Shown: one piece after another, positions 38,129-48,411 of the stretch
Layout of the letters: each line of letters opens with the position of its first letter
Numbering within the stretch: the first letter of the stretch is position 1
NCBI GenBank assembly: GCA_023657465.1
Contig: JAGTJX010000004.1
Span: forward strand, 50,053-114,052
Direction: 5' to 3'
DNA length: 64,000 nt
Origin: Lysobacteraceae bacterium
Lineage (GTDB): Bacteria > Bdellovibrionota > UBA1018 > JAGTJX01
Translations under genes and position numbers: made by a program
Notes under the pieces: generated by a model
Database searches by the model: none
Seen by the model: the letters and a program-made list of their open reading frames with translations, nothing else
What the model was told of the DNA's origin: nothing

Positions 38129-38989
38129 ATGAAAAATAATTTTATTATGAGAAGTTTGTTGATTCTTTCGGTACTCGTCACGGGCTGCTCCAAACTTGAA
38201 ATCGTCTATGACCTTGCTCCTGGTTTCATCGCAGGAAAGATGGACGATTACTTCGATCTCGATGTGAAGCAAGAGTTTCAATTGAAGGCCGCGATCAGAT
38301 CTGAACTTGATCGGATTGTTATGAGTGAATTGCCTCAGTACATCGAGCTCGAAAAGGAATGGATCAGGCAGCTCCAGAAGAAGGATTTGACTCTCGCTGA
38401 GGTGAAGAAGCTCAACGACTCTACAAGAGATTGGCTTTTTCATGTGTTTGCGACAATGGAACCAGCTCTATTGCCACTAGCTCTTGAGCTCTCGCCCAAG
38501 CAGCTGGAATACTTCCACAAGAAAGTTTTAGAAGATCTTGCCGAAAATGAGGAAAAAACCTCTACTCCCAAGGGACAGAAGAAGGAGCTCCGTAGGAGAT
38601 TTGAGTTTGGGTTGAACTGGAACTTCGATGGGCTCTCAAGTAGTGAGGAGAAGCTCTTCGAGAGTTGGTTAGATGTAGCGGGTTACCCATTTAAGGATGA
38701 GGGCATCAGTCGCAAGCAGTCTGCTCAGCTGTTTTTTGATGCTTCTAAAAACCCTATGACGTTTAAGGCTCACTTAGAGGGAATTTTCAGAAAGCCACTT
38801 GCTCTGCGTACTAAAGAGTACGCCCAGAAGTTGGATATTGTGCTGAATTCCTATCGAGATCTTCAGTGGAAGATGCTGGCCCAATCGACTGATAAAGACA
38901 GAAAGCGTAGGGTCGAGCACACAGAAGACCATATAGAGCAGCTCACAAAGCTTCGTGAGAAAATTCTGAAATCTAAGGCTAAAAAATAG
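38129..38989 (+). CDS. DUF6279-like lipoprotein
   Basis: Lipobox LVTGCS then LEIVYDLAPGFIAGKMDDYFDLD. Confidence 0.75.
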   Translation: MKNNFIMRSLLILSVLVTGCSKLEIVYDLAPGFIAGKMDDYFDLDVKQEFQLKAAIRSELDRIVMSELPQYIELEKEWIRQLQKKDLTLAEVKKLNDSTRDWLFHVFATMEPALLPLALELSPKQLEYFHKKVLEDLAENEEKTSTPKGQKKELRRRFEFGLNWNFDGLSSSEEKLFESWLDVAGYPFKDEGISRKQSAQLFFDASKNPMTFKAHLEGIFRKPLALRTKEYAQKLDIVLNSYRDLQWKMLAQSTDKDRKRRVEHTEDHIEQLTKLREKILKSKAKK

Positions 38990-39065
38990 CCCCACTTACT
39001 TAAAACTATGCCCCGTGTTATACGTGTGGATCACTTCGTGAAAAACATGTTTTCCATGCAGTGTT

Positions 39066-39454
39066 CGGCGTAGGACAGGCAATGGCTGGTTCGCGGTAAG
39101 AGGCGTAAGTTTCAAATCGTGAGCTGGAGGAAAGTCCGGGCTCCACAAAGCACAGCACCGGCTAACGGCCGGGCATCGAAAGGTGACGGAAAGTGCAACA
39201 GAGAATAGACCGCCTGTAGAGTCAAATCTGCAGGTAAGGGTGAAACGGTGAGGTAAGAGCTTACCGCAGTTCTAGGAAACTAGGCTGGCAAGGCAAACCC
39301 TGCTGGGAGCAAGATCAAATAGGGTGGCACATAGGATTCGCTTGGTCCTCAGTTTGCCACCGGGTTGATTGCATAGAGGAATCATTGCCTCTGTTTTGTG
39401 AGTGGGTAACCGTTTGCAAAATGAAGACAGAACCCGGCTTATCGTCCTACGCCG
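39066..39454 (+). ncRNA. rnpB: RNase P RNA, bacterial class A
   Basis: GGAGGAAAGTCCGGGCTCC and CAACAGAGAATAGACCGCC signatures; terminal P1 helix CGGCGTAGGAC/GTCCTACGCCG. Confidence 0.95.
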
Positions 39455-39481
39455 ATAAATTTTTACACTCCAAATAAATCA

Positions 39482-41518
39482 TTGTCACAACCCCCTAAGT
39501 CTACTAAAACTTTTCGTATGAAAACTTGGGGAATTAAAGAGGCTCTGAAGACTTACAATATCGAAAACTGGGGGGACAATTATTTCAACGTCAACCTAGC
39601 AGGCAACATGACGGTTCATCCAAAACAGACGCCTGGCCAAGGCATCGACATCATACAAGTGATCGAAGATGTGAAGAAACAGAATCTCTCACTCCCCGTA
39701 GTGATAAGGTTCCAAGACATACTTCGTAACCGAGTGGTCAATCTCAACGAATCATTCAGAAAAGCAATCGCTGAAACCAACTACAACGGTGTTTACAAAG
39801 GTGTGTACCCCATTAAGGTGAATCAAATGCGTGAAGTGGTCGAAGAGATCATTGATGCAGGCGCACCTTACAACTTTGGATTAGAAGCAGGATCAAAATC
39901 AGAATTAGCAGCAGTACTCGCGATGGAAACTGCAAAAGATTCTCTCGTCATCTGTAACGGATACAAAGATTACTCGTTCATCAAGATGGCGCTCATGGGG
40001 AATAAGTTAGGCAAGAACGTCATCATCGTTGTTGAGAAACTCTCTGATCTCTATCAAACGATTGCTGTGTCCAAAGAATTAGGTGTGATGCCGATGATCG
40101 GAGTTCGTTTTAAGCTCGCCACTAAGGGTTCAGGCAAGTGGGAGAACTCAAGCGGTGACCTAGCGAAGTTTGGACTCACTACTCACGAAGTCATTCATCT
40201 CGTTGAAGTCCTCAAAAAAGAAGGCATGGAGAGATGCTTCAAGCTCCTGCACTTCCACATCGGTTCACAGATTTCTAATATTCGCGTGATTAAAGACGCA
40301 GTGAAGGAAGCAACTCGTATCTACGCAAAACTCATGAAGATGGGGCTTAATCTCGAGTACATCGATGTCGGGGGCGGACTCGGAGTGGATTACGATGGAT
40401 CACGAACGAACTTCGCTTCATCCATGAACTACTCTCTTCAAGAATATTGCAATGACGTGGTCTATTCGATCAAAGAAGTCTGCGAGAACGAAGAAGTTCC
40501 AGAGCCGAATATCGTTTCAGAGAGTGGTCGTGCACTTGTAGCGCATCACTCTGTTCTAGTGGTTAATGTGTTCGGAAACATTGAAGTGGGCTCGACTCCT
40601 ACTGCTCTTCCAGAATCAGATGAAGAAGCAGATGTCGTCAAGGAGATGAGATACTTGCTTACGAATCTCAATCTCAAGAACATGATGGAGAGTTTCAACG
40701 AAGCAGCGACTCGTAAAGAAGAAGCGCTCTCAATGTTTAAATTGGGATTCCTCTCTCTTGAAGATCGCGCCAAGGTAGAGTTCCTCTACTGGCAGATTTG
40801 TAAGCTACTAGCTAAAGAATCTAAAGACTTAAGTCACGTTCCGGAAGATGTCGCACAACTCGACAAGTACCTCTCGGATCAATACCTTTGTAACTTCAGT
40901 TTATTTCAATCGATGCCAGATCACTGGGCGATTCAACAGCTCTTCCCAATCATTCCGATTCACAGACTGAACGAAGAGCCTACTAAAGAAGCAACGCTTG
41001 CAGATATCACTTGCGATAGCGATGGCAAGGTTTGCAAGTTCGTCGACCTAAGAGACATCCGAGATACACTTAAACTCCACGCACTTCGAGATAACGAACA
41101 GTACTACTTAGGTTTCTTCCTCATGGGTGCATACCAAGACATCATGGGCGATCTACACAATCTCTATGGCCGAGTGAACGAAGTGCACGTCTTCACAGAT
41201 GATACAGAACCCGGTGGCTACTACATTGAAGAAGTCATCAGAGGTAATGATGTCGCAGGAGTACTTTCTTGGATTCAATACAATCCTGCAGGACTTGAGA
41301 AGCGCGTGAAAGAAATGATCGATATCAAAGTCAAAGAAGGAATCATTAAGCCTAAAGAAGGCGTGGATCTTCTCAACTTCTACGAGACGAATCTCTTCGG
41401 TTACACTTATATGAATAATGAGATCCCACCATCGACTCTTGGAACTGCACAAGCAGCAGTTTCGCAACATCAGAACGGATCTCAAATCATGCAAGCAGCA
41501 CCTAAGGAAATGCAGTGA
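39482..41518 (+). CDS. speA: biosynthetic arginine decarboxylase (TTG start or ATG at 39518)
   Basis: YNIENWGDNYFNVN, GVYPIKVNQ, FHIGSQISN, length. Confidence 0.95.
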   Translation: MSQPPKSTKTFRMKTWGIKEALKTYNIENWGDNYFNVNLAGNMTVHPKQTPGQGIDIIQVIEDVKKQNLSLPVVIRFQDILRNRVVNLNESFRKAIAETNYNGVYKGVYPIKVNQMREVVEEIIDAGAPYNFGLEAGSKSELAAVLAMETAKDSLVICNGYKDYSFIKMALMGNKLGKNVIIVVEKLSDLYQTIAVSKELGVMPMIGVRFKLATKGSGKWENSSGDLAKFGLTTHEVIHLVEVLKKEGMERCFKLLHFHIGSQISNIRVIKDAVKEATRIYAKLMKMGLNLEYIDVGGGLGVDYDGSRTNFASSMNYSLQEYCNDVVYSIKEVCENEEVPEPNIVSESGRALVAHHSVLVVNVFGNIEVGSTPTALPESDEEADVVKEMRYLLTNLNLKNMMESFNEAATRKEEALSMFKLGFLSLEDRAKVEFLYWQICKLLAKESKDLSHVPEDVAQLDKYLSDQYLCNFSLFQSMPDHWAIQQLFPIIPIHRLNEEPTKEATLADITCDSDGKVCKFVDLRDIRDTLKLHALRDNEQYYLGFFLMGAYQDIMGDLHNLYGRVNEVHVFTDDTEPGGYYIEEVIRGNDVAGVLSWIQYNPAGLEKRVKEMIDIKVKEGIIKPKEGVDLLNFYETNLFGYTYMNNEIPPSTLGTAQAAVSQHQNGSQIMQAAPKEMQ

Positions 41519-41521
41519 TCT

Positions 41522-42607
41522 ATGAAGATTCAGAACCAAGGATTTGATCACATTGAATTCATCGTAGGTGATCTCTCCAAGCATTCGCTGATGTGGGAGA
41601 AAATGGGTTTTGAATGTATAGGTAAGCGCGACAGTAAGAAATCAGGAATTGAATCTGTAGTCATGTCTCAGGGGCTGACGAGAATCATTCTTTCACGAGT
41701 GACTGATCTCAAGGCAGCAGGAAATGACCCCAGAGTTGCCTTCCATGAGAGACACGGTGATGGCATCTGTGTTCTCGCTCTTGATGTAGAAAACAGCGAA
41801 GAGTTCTATCAGGAGACCACGAAACGCGGCGCTCGTTCTGCAATGAAGCCAGAACGATTCGAATCAGCTCTAGGCTCAGTTGTTCGCTCTGAAGTTTATA
41901 CTCCTGAAGATATTCGATTTGCATTCATTGAGAGAAAACAAAACAAGAGCAATACAACTGGGCCCGCTCTCTTCGATCAAGATCTTGAAGTCAGTACACT
42001 CAAGAGTCCATCACCCTTTAATTTGAAACTCGTTGATCATCTCACGAATAACGTAGACATGGGTCAATACAAAACTTGGAGCGAGTATTACCAGAAAGTT
42101 TTTGGCTTCAATATTACGAGACATTACAAGATCTCTACTGGACGAACAGGGCTCATCTCAGACGTCATGCAAAGTGCGGACTTCAAGATCAAGGTTCCGA
42201 TCAATGAAGCCACTGAGAGAGAGAGTCAAGTTCAAGAGTTCGTCGATCGGTTCAAAGGAGCAGGTGTTCAACATTTGGCACTCTTCACTACAGATATTCT
42301 AGATACATTGAAAAAACTCCGCGAAAACGGGTTTAAGTTCCTCTCTGTTCCTCCGTCCTACTACAAAGAAGTGCCTACTCGCGTTCCAGGTGTGACTGAA
42401 GATTTGGCTGAGCTTGAGAAGAATGGAATTTTGCTAGATGGCGAAGGAGAAGGTTATCTCCTTCAGATCTTCAGTGAAGAGCTCGTAGGACCTTTCTTTC
42501 TTGAGTTCATCCAGCGCAAAGGCAATCAAGGATTCGGCGAAGGTAACTTCAAAGCACTCTTTCAGGCTATTGAACGTGATCAGTTTAAGCGTGGAACATT
42601 GAAGTAA
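41522..42607 (+). CDS. hppD: 4-hydroxyphenylpyruvate dioxygenase
   Basis: VDHLTNNV, GVQHLALFT, EGYLLQIFSEEL...FFLEFIQRKG. Confidence 0.93.
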   Translation: MKIQNQGFDHIEFIVGDLSKHSLMWEKMGFECIGKRDSKKSGIESVVMSQGLTRIILSRVTDLKAAGNDPRVAFHERHGDGICVLALDVENSEEFYQETTKRGARSAMKPERFESALGSVVRSEVYTPEDIRFAFIERKQNKSNTTGPALFDQDLEVSTLKSPSPFNLKLVDHLTNNVDMGQYKTWSEYYQKVFGFNITRHYKISTGRTGLISDVMQSADFKIKVPINEATERESQVQEFVDRFKGAGVQHLALFTTDILDTLKKLRENGFKFLSVPPSYYKEVPTRVPGVTEDLAELEKNGILLDGEGEGYLLQIFSEELVGPFFLEFIQRKGNQGFGEGNFKALFQAIERDQFKRGTLK

Positions 42608-43692
42608 TGTGGTTATATCTGATGTGCGCTCTCGCACTCTCTAGCTCAAGCGCTCAATCACCTAAACAAGTTCGTAAAGCTGTTGAGAATAGGTTGGAAG
42701 AGCTAACTAAAAGATTACAAATCCAAACCTTAATGATGATTGATGGCACTCAGACCAATACCCGAGAGTCTGATCGGATTTTTAAAAAATTAGTTGAAGT
42801 TGATATAAATACTCTGAAACTAAAAGGTAACTTTTTGAGAGTTATTACTCATGGATTTGAAACGATACCAAGGAAAGCTCGAACAATTGGTAGGGATCTT
42901 GGTCCGAGTGTCATGGTTTTTTTTGTAAGTGCTGAAGGTTCAAGTATTGTTACTCCTATTGTTTTAACTGCAATAGGTGAAGCTGAACTTGCAGCTGCTA
43001 TCATCGCTGTTCCGATAGTCATTCCTGCTATGATTGCCATAGTGATTGTAAATAAGTTTAGTAAAAATCTAAAAGAAAATAAAATTTACGGTGGCTATAA
43101 AAACCGAAGAGATATTCTTTCTCAACAAAAGAAATACTTAGAATCAATAGGAATTAAAAATATAGAAAAAACTTTGTACTTTGAAGGTGAAAAGCTTCCA
43201 AAAATTTCAGAGCTCAAACGTGCAATGATGAATGATCAGGAGCTAAATAAACTACTTAGGCCCATTTTAAATCACTATCAGTGGACTAAAAACGAAAGAG
43301 TCTTGTTCATGTTGGCTCAAGCACAAAAACATTTCGATGAGGGTGAAGAATCGATTAGCTCAACACAGTTAGAGTCTAGTACTTCTCTCGATTTGGAGAA
43401 CTGGACAATCCGTGCTTCTCAGGCAATGAGTTTCGCTGAAGTACCCGATTTGTTTTATTCCATACCCTTAGCAGGTAATTACAAAGCTTCTACAGTTTTT
43501 AGGCTTTGGTATTATTTAATCATTCCAAGTTGGGTTAAAAACATGTCTGATAAAGGACTTAAAAAGTATAGATGCCTTAAAAAGAATGATTATATTCTTC
43601 ATGCAGAAGCTGATATTGCCAAAGATAGAATTTGGGATCCCGATGATGAGTTGAAGTTGAAAAACTACCTCTCTCAGTGTGGTGTTCTATGA
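42607..43692 (+). CDS. hypothetical membrane-associated protein
   Basis: Complete ORF, signal-like N-terminus, internal hydrophobic region. Confidence 0.6.
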   Translation: MWLYLMCALALSSSSAQSPKQVRKAVENRLEELTKRLQIQTLMMIDGTQTNTRESDRIFKKLVEVDINTLKLKGNFLRVITHGFETIPRKARTIGRDLGPSVMVFFVSAEGSSIVTPIVLTAIGEAELAAAIIAVPIVIPAMIAIVIVNKFSKNLKENKIYGGYKNRRDILSQQKKYLESIGIKNIEKTLYFEGEKLPKISELKRAMMNDQELNKLLRPILNHYQWTKNERVLFMLAQAQKHFDEGEESISSTQLESSTSLDLENWTIRASQAMSFAEVPDLFYSIPLAGNYKASTVFRLWYYLIIPSWVKNMSDKGLKKYRCLKKNDYILHAEADIAKDRIWDPDDELKLKNYLSQCGVL

Positions 43693-43970
43693 TTGTCAAA
43701 AATACTAAATTACTAGAACTACTCGAGAGCCAGCTCACGTTCCCCACTCATTACATGCATAAGGTGATTGGGAAGAATTCAGAGAAGTTTTTGGCAGCGG
43801 TCGCAGCACTTCTTAAAACAACTGTCAGGCTTAGTGTGAAATCAAAAAAAGAGACAGCCAATCAAGCTCATGTCTCTATTACTCTTGAGCTCCATGCACA
43901 TTCTGCTCATGAGGTTGTTTTTCTGATCGAGAGATCGCAGCAATTAACTGACGTACTATACGTTCTTTGA
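43689..43970 (+). CDS. DUF493/YbeD-like protein
   Basis: FPTHYMHKVIGKN...VSITLELHAHSAHEV; ATG at 43689 preferred over 43677. Confidence 0.65.
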   Translation: MIVKNTKLLELLESQLTFPTHYMHKVIGKNSEKFLAAVAALLKTTVRLSVKSKKETANQAHVSITLELHAHSAHEVVFLIERSQQLTDVLYVL

Positions 43971-44654
43971 TTTGCGCCGTGCTCGGATATTTAAAAATTC
44001 AACCAGCATCGAGAACGCCATCGCAAAATAGATATAACCTTTAGGTACATGTAATCCCCAGCCCTCTGCAACAAGTACAAATCCCACCATAAGAAGGAAT
44101 GAGAGCGCGAGCATCTTGATTGTAGGATTGCGATTGATGAAATCGTTGAGCTGGTTGACTGTGAGAACCATGACGATAACGGCAGCGATGACTGCTGAAA
44201 CCATAACGGTAAGATTCTGAGACATGCCCACTGCTGTAATCACCGAGTCGAGTGAGAACACGATGTCGAGAAGTCCAATTTGGAAAATAATAGAGATGAA
44301 GTTCACAGGTGATTTAAAGTCGTGAGGTCCTGCTTCGTCGCCTTCGACTTTTTCGTGGATCTCAGTTGTGCTCTTGGCAATAAGGAACATGCCTCCTCCA
44401 AGAAGAATGATATCGCGGCCACTGAAACCTTTGCCGAAGATAGTGAAAAGGTTCTCAGTCAATCCTGCAATCCAAGAAATGAAGAAAAGGAGTAGAATCC
44501 TGAAACCTAGAGCAAGTACGAGTCCCACTTTTCTAGCAGAGCTCTGCTGATGTTTGGGAAGTTTAGACGATAGGATAGAGATGAAAATTAAATTATCTAT
44601 TCCTAGAACAATCTCAAGAAGGGTGAGGGTCAGAAAGCTGATGAAGAGTTCCAA
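43956..44654 (-). CDS. TerC family membrane protein
   Basis: LEIVLGIDNLIFISIL, GLLDIVFSLDSVITAVG. Confidence 0.93.
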   Translation of the reverse strand: MELFISFLTLTLLEIVLGIDNLIFISILSSKLPKHQQSSARKVGLVLALGFRILLLFFISWIAGLTENLFTIFGKGFSGRDIILLGGGMFLIAKSTTEIHEKVEGDEAGPHDFKSPVNFISIIFQIGLLDIVFSLDSVITAVGMSQNLTVMVSAVIAAVIVMVLTVNQLNDFINRNPTIKMLALSFLLMVGFVLVAEGWGLHVPKGYIYFAMAFSMLVEFLNIRARRKSKNV

Positions 44655-44663
44655 TGTCGTTTC

Positions 44664-45176
44664 CTATTGAATCATGTAGTGAATGAAGAAAACGTTCGTC
44701 ACGAGATCTTCTTTCAGGAGTTTGTTTGCTGCAGAGATCATCTCCGATCTCAGTACATATCTTCCTTGAACGGTGGTGAGATCGCCGAATCTTTTCTTTC
44801 CTAGAATATTCAGAAGAGAATCTAAGAACTGAACTTTGATATTGGTGACTTTCTCCGCTTTTCTGTTGTCCTTGATCTCAAGAGAGAAGTTGATATTAGC
44901 GTATCGAACGCGATTGCTCTCACCTGGTAAACCAGGATCAGGGGAGATCGTCGCATTGATGGGATCAAATGTTACAATTCCTAAATTGAGCGAACTCTCA
45001 GTCTTGCCTAGTTTCGATCCGGCTTGAATGGAGCTCTCTAGCTTAACTCTCTCCGCAGACTCAGTAATGGGAGCACGTTTGTATAGCACCTTCGTGTACA
45101 CAACAGTTCCTAAGGCACCTAAGACCACGAGAGTGTTCACGAGTGCCAAAATCATTGAGCTACTTGGACGGGCCAT
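44664..45176 (-). CDS. FliL-like protein
   Basis: N-terminal TM plus FliL-like domain. Confidence 0.6.
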   Translation of the reverse strand: MARPSSSMILALVNTLVVLGALGTVVYTKVLYKRAPITESAERVKLESSIQAGSKLGKTESSLNLGIVTFDPINATISPDPGLPGESNRVRYANINFSLEIKDNRKAEKVTNIKVQFLDSLLNILGKKRFGDLTTVQGRYVLRSEMISAANKLLKEDLVTNVFFIHYMIQ

Positions 45177-45188
45177 ATTTGACTAATT

Positions 45189-46295
45189 CTACAGAACGAG
45201 TGGCTCGTAGGGAAGACGTAAATCATCAGCAACTTGCTTATAAACGAGTTTACCGTTGCAGATGTTGACGCCTTTTCGGAGTGCTTCGTCTTTTTTGCAG
45301 GCTTCCTTCCAACCCATGTTTGCGAGCATGAGAGCGTATTTCATTGTTACGTTCGTTAGAGCGTAAGTTGAAGTACGTGGTACTGCTCCTGGCATGTTTG
45401 GAACTGCGTAATGGATCACTCCGTCTACGTTGTAAGTCGGATGTTCATGGCTAGTAGGTCTGCAGGTTTCTACAGATCCGCCTTGGTCAACAGCAACGTC
45501 GACGATCACTCCACCTGGTTTCATTTTGGAAACCATTTCACGAGTGACAAGCTTAGGAGCCTTAGCACCAGTGACAAGTACAGCACCGATCACGAGGTCT
45601 GCGTTCACTACAGCTTTTTCGATTTGCTCGCTGTTGGAATAAAGAGTGGTGATTTCGTTTCCAAAGATATCTGAGAGGTAATCGAGACGGCCTACATTGA
45701 CGTCGAAGAGTGTCACTCTAGCGCCTAAGCCCACTGCCATTTTTGCAGAGTTGATACCGACAACTCCACCACCTAATATGACGACGTTAGCACGATCAAC
45801 ACCAGTGACGCCGCCCAGAAGCATTCCCTTACCACCGTGATCATGTTGCAAGTAGGTTGCGCCGATCTGTGTAGCCATACGTCCTGCTACTGCACTCATG
45901 GGAGCGAGAAGAGGGAGAGTATGGTCAGGCAACTCGATCGTTTCATATGCAATTCCCACGATTTTTCTCTCCATGAGAGCTTTGGTGAGACGATCATCTG
46001 CAGCGAGATGTAAGTAAGTATAGAGAATCTGTCCTTCGCGAAGGAGTGGATACTCTTCAGGAAGAGGTTCTTTTACTTTTACGATCATGTCTGATCGGTC
46101 AAAAATTTCTTTTGGAGATTCGATGATCTTCGCACCTGCACGGATGTATTCATCATCGGTGATACCAGCGCCAACGCCTGCATTTTTTTGGATGAGAACG
46201 GTGTGACCACTTTGAGTGAGTGATCTCACTCCAGCGATGACCATGCCTACACGGTTTTCTTTATTCTTAATTTCCTTTGGTACGCCAATTATCAT
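45189..46295 (-). CDS. ald: alanine dehydrogenase
   Basis: MIIGVPKEIKNKENRVG...GGVVGINSAKMA...NMPGAVPRTST. Confidence 0.96.
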   Translation of the reverse strand: MIIGVPKEIKNKENRVGMVIAGVRSLTQSGHTVLIQKNAGVGAGITDDEYIRAGAKIIESPKEIFDRSDMIVKVKEPLPEEYPLLREGQILYTYLHLAADDRLTKALMERKIVGIAYETIELPDHTLPLLAPMSAVAGRMATQIGATYLQHDHGGKGMLLGGVTGVDRANVVILGGGVVGINSAKMAVGLGARVTLFDVNVGRLDYLSDIFGNEITTLYSNSEQIEKAVVNADLVIGAVLVTGAKAPKLVTREMVSKMKPGGVIVDVAVDQGGSVETCRPTSHEHPTYNVDGVIHYAVPNMPGAVPRTSTYALTNVTMKYALMLANMGWKEACKKDEALRKGVNICNGKLVYKQVADDLRLPYEPLVL

Positions 46296-46298
46296 GAT

Positions 46299-47075
46299 CT
46301 ATCTCCATTTCAGTTGCAGGCCATCGTATGCTAGGCCTACGTTTTTTGGCAGCTTCTTCTGCCAGGTTTTAAAATCAAAGTCATGACCCAGATGGGTCAA
46401 GTATGTTTTTTTCGGCTTTAATTTACTTACAACATCTAAAGCTTTTTCTAAATTAAAATGGGTGTCATGGCTGCCGATCTTGACACAGTCCAAAACTAGA
46501 ACATCTAGATTCTTCAGTCTGTCGAGTGAGGTTTCGGGTATGAAATTGCAATCCGTGATGTAGGCCATAGTTCCAAATCGATAGCCTACAACGATTTTTG
46601 AGCCATGTTGCACAGAGACAGGAATGACTCGCACACCCAAAACATCCCAATACGGATCGGCTTCATTCAACATCTTTAAATCGATGAGGGGAATCCCTCC
46701 TCCGACTATTTTTTCAGGTTTAAAAATATAGGGATATCGAATCGGTAATTCTGCAGCAGTCCATGAATGAACATAAGCAGGCATTCTGGATTTCTGCATG
46801 AAGTTAAACGCGCGTAGCTCATCGATCCCAGAAATATGATCCGCGTGTGGATGAGTGTAAAGCACGGCGTCAACCTTCTTGATTTTAAACCTGAGAGTCT
46901 GCTGACGAAGATCAGTAGAGGTGTCGATCAAAAAACTTTTCCCCTGTGTTTCAACAAAAATAGAAGCTCTCAACCTTTTGTTTTTTGGGTCTTTGGATTT
47001 GCAAACTTTGCAGGAACACAACATGATGGGGACACCCGTTGAGGTTCCGGAACCCAGTATAGTGAGGCGATTCAT
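46299..47075 (-). CDS. MBL-fold metallohydrolase (PhnP-like)
   Basis: LTILGSGTSTGVP, THPHADHISGID, THLGHDF; conserved start at 47075. Confidence 0.88.
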   Translation of the reverse strand: MNRLTILGSGTSTGVPIMLCSCKVCKSKDPKNKRLRASIFVETQGKSFLIDTSTDLRQQTLRFKIKKVDAVLYTHPHADHISGIDELRAFNFMQKSRMPAYVHSWTAAELPIRYPYIFKPEKIVGGGIPLIDLKMLNEADPYWDVLGVRVIPVSVQHGSKIVVGYRFGTMAYITDCNFIPETSLDRLKNLDVLVLDCVKIGSHDTHFNLEKALDVVSKLKPKKTYLTHLGHDFDFKTWQKKLPKNVGLAYDGLQLKWR

Positions 47076-48411
47076 GGTGAGAACATTAGCACTGATCCTA
47101 TTGAGTTTCATCTCTGCTGGGTGTCAATCTGAACTCGGCACTCTCAAAATCAACTGGAAGAGGCACACTCTCTCAAATGGCTTGAGAGTGGTACTCGTCG
47201 AAGATCATTCTGTTCCACTCATTTCTTATCAGACTTGGGTGGGTGTGGGCTCAGTGAATGAAGAGGAAGGTAAGACAGGACTTGCGCACTTCTTCGAGCA
47301 TCTCATGTTCAAAGGCACTGAGAAATATCCCGGCAGAAAATTTTTTGAGAAACTCGAAATGCAAGGCGCAGAAGTCAATGCTTCTACGAGTAGAGACACA
47401 ACTACATTTTATGAAAATTTTTCTCCGCACCTTTTAGATACAGTCATCGATCTTGAATCAGATCGTTTTCAGAACTTGCTCATTGATGAAGAGCGCATGC
47501 AAGTGGAGAAGGCAGTTGTCCTTGAAGAGAGAAAACTACGAGTAGAGAGTCAACCTGCTTCGAGAATGCAAGAAGCACTTTGGAGTACTGTATTCAGACA
47601 GCACCCTTATTCACATCCGGTTAGTGGATGGCCTGAAGATATTATTAAGTTTAAAACAGAAGATCTGAAAAAGTTTTTCGCCCAATACTACACACCTAAG
47701 AATGTTGTGATTGTTGTTGTTGGAGATTTGGATTCTGCTGTTGTCATCAAAAAAATAGAGCAGGGTTATGGTTCTTGGCAAGATCGATCAGAGAGAAAAC
47801 CTCTAGAGATAGAATTCGAGCCTGAACAAACGGGAGAGAGACGTTGGACTCTGACGGACGGAGTGACATCAGAGCAACTCGTGATGGGTTATCCCATTAG
47901 TTCTGCAGACCAGAAAGATTCTTTTGTTTTAGATTTGTTGTCAGGGATCTTATTTTCAGGTGAGAGTTCAAGAGCGCATCAGAAATGTGTAGAGAAGGAG
48001 CAGCTTGCACTTTCTGTTTCTGGATCTGCATATACTCCGAAGTATCCTGGATTGTTCTCATCTCACGTGGTGATGAAGCCTGGCATCTCTATCAGTAAGG
48101 CCGAAGCTTGTATTGAAACACTTCTCTTAGATTTTAAGAAAGAGCTTGTGACTCAAGGAGAACTCAATCGTGTCAGGAAACAGTTTTTAGTGAGTACGCT
48201 TGATGGAGTAAAAACTCCTTATGGTCTAGGTCAGTGGATTGGGACAGTCACAGTGATGTTCGATGACCCAGGAAGATTCATCTCGGATTATCAAAAATAC
48301 GAAACGATCACTCCCGAAGATATTAAACGTGTTGCAATTAAATACTTTGATTCAAACCAACGGAGTGTGATTACGCTTACTCCAAGAGTAGCGATCACGA
48401 AGGCCAAATGA
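47074..48411 (+). CDS. M16 family metallopeptidase, lipoprotein
   Basis: Lipobox ISAGC; GLAHFFEHLMFKGT (HxxEH). Confidence 0.92.
   Translation: MVRTLALILLSFISAGCQSELGTLKINWKRHTLSNGLRVVLVEDHSVPLISYQTWVGVGSVNEEEGKTGLAHFFEHLMFKGTEKYPGRKFFEKLEMQGAEVNASTSRDTTTFYENFSPHLLDTVIDLESDRFQNLLIDEERMQVEKAVVLEERKLRVESQPASRMQEALWSTVFRQHPYSHPVSGWPEDIIKFKTEDLKKFFAQYYTPKNVVIVVVGDLDSAVVIKKIEQGYGSWQDRSERKPLEIEFEPEQTGERRWTLTDGVTSEQLVMGYPISSADQKDSFVLDLLSGILFSGESSRAHQKCVEKEQLALSVSGSAYTPKYPGLFSSHVVMKPGISISKAEACIETLLLDFKKELVTQGELNRVRKQFLVSTLDGVKTPYGLGQWIGTVTVMFDDPGRFISDYQKYETITPEDIKRVAIKYFDSNQRSVITLTPRVAITKAK

Noticed and set aside
39041-39062. AAAACATGTTTT palindrome upstream of rnpB
   Set aside because: Short AT-rich palindrome with no supporting gene context; likely chance.
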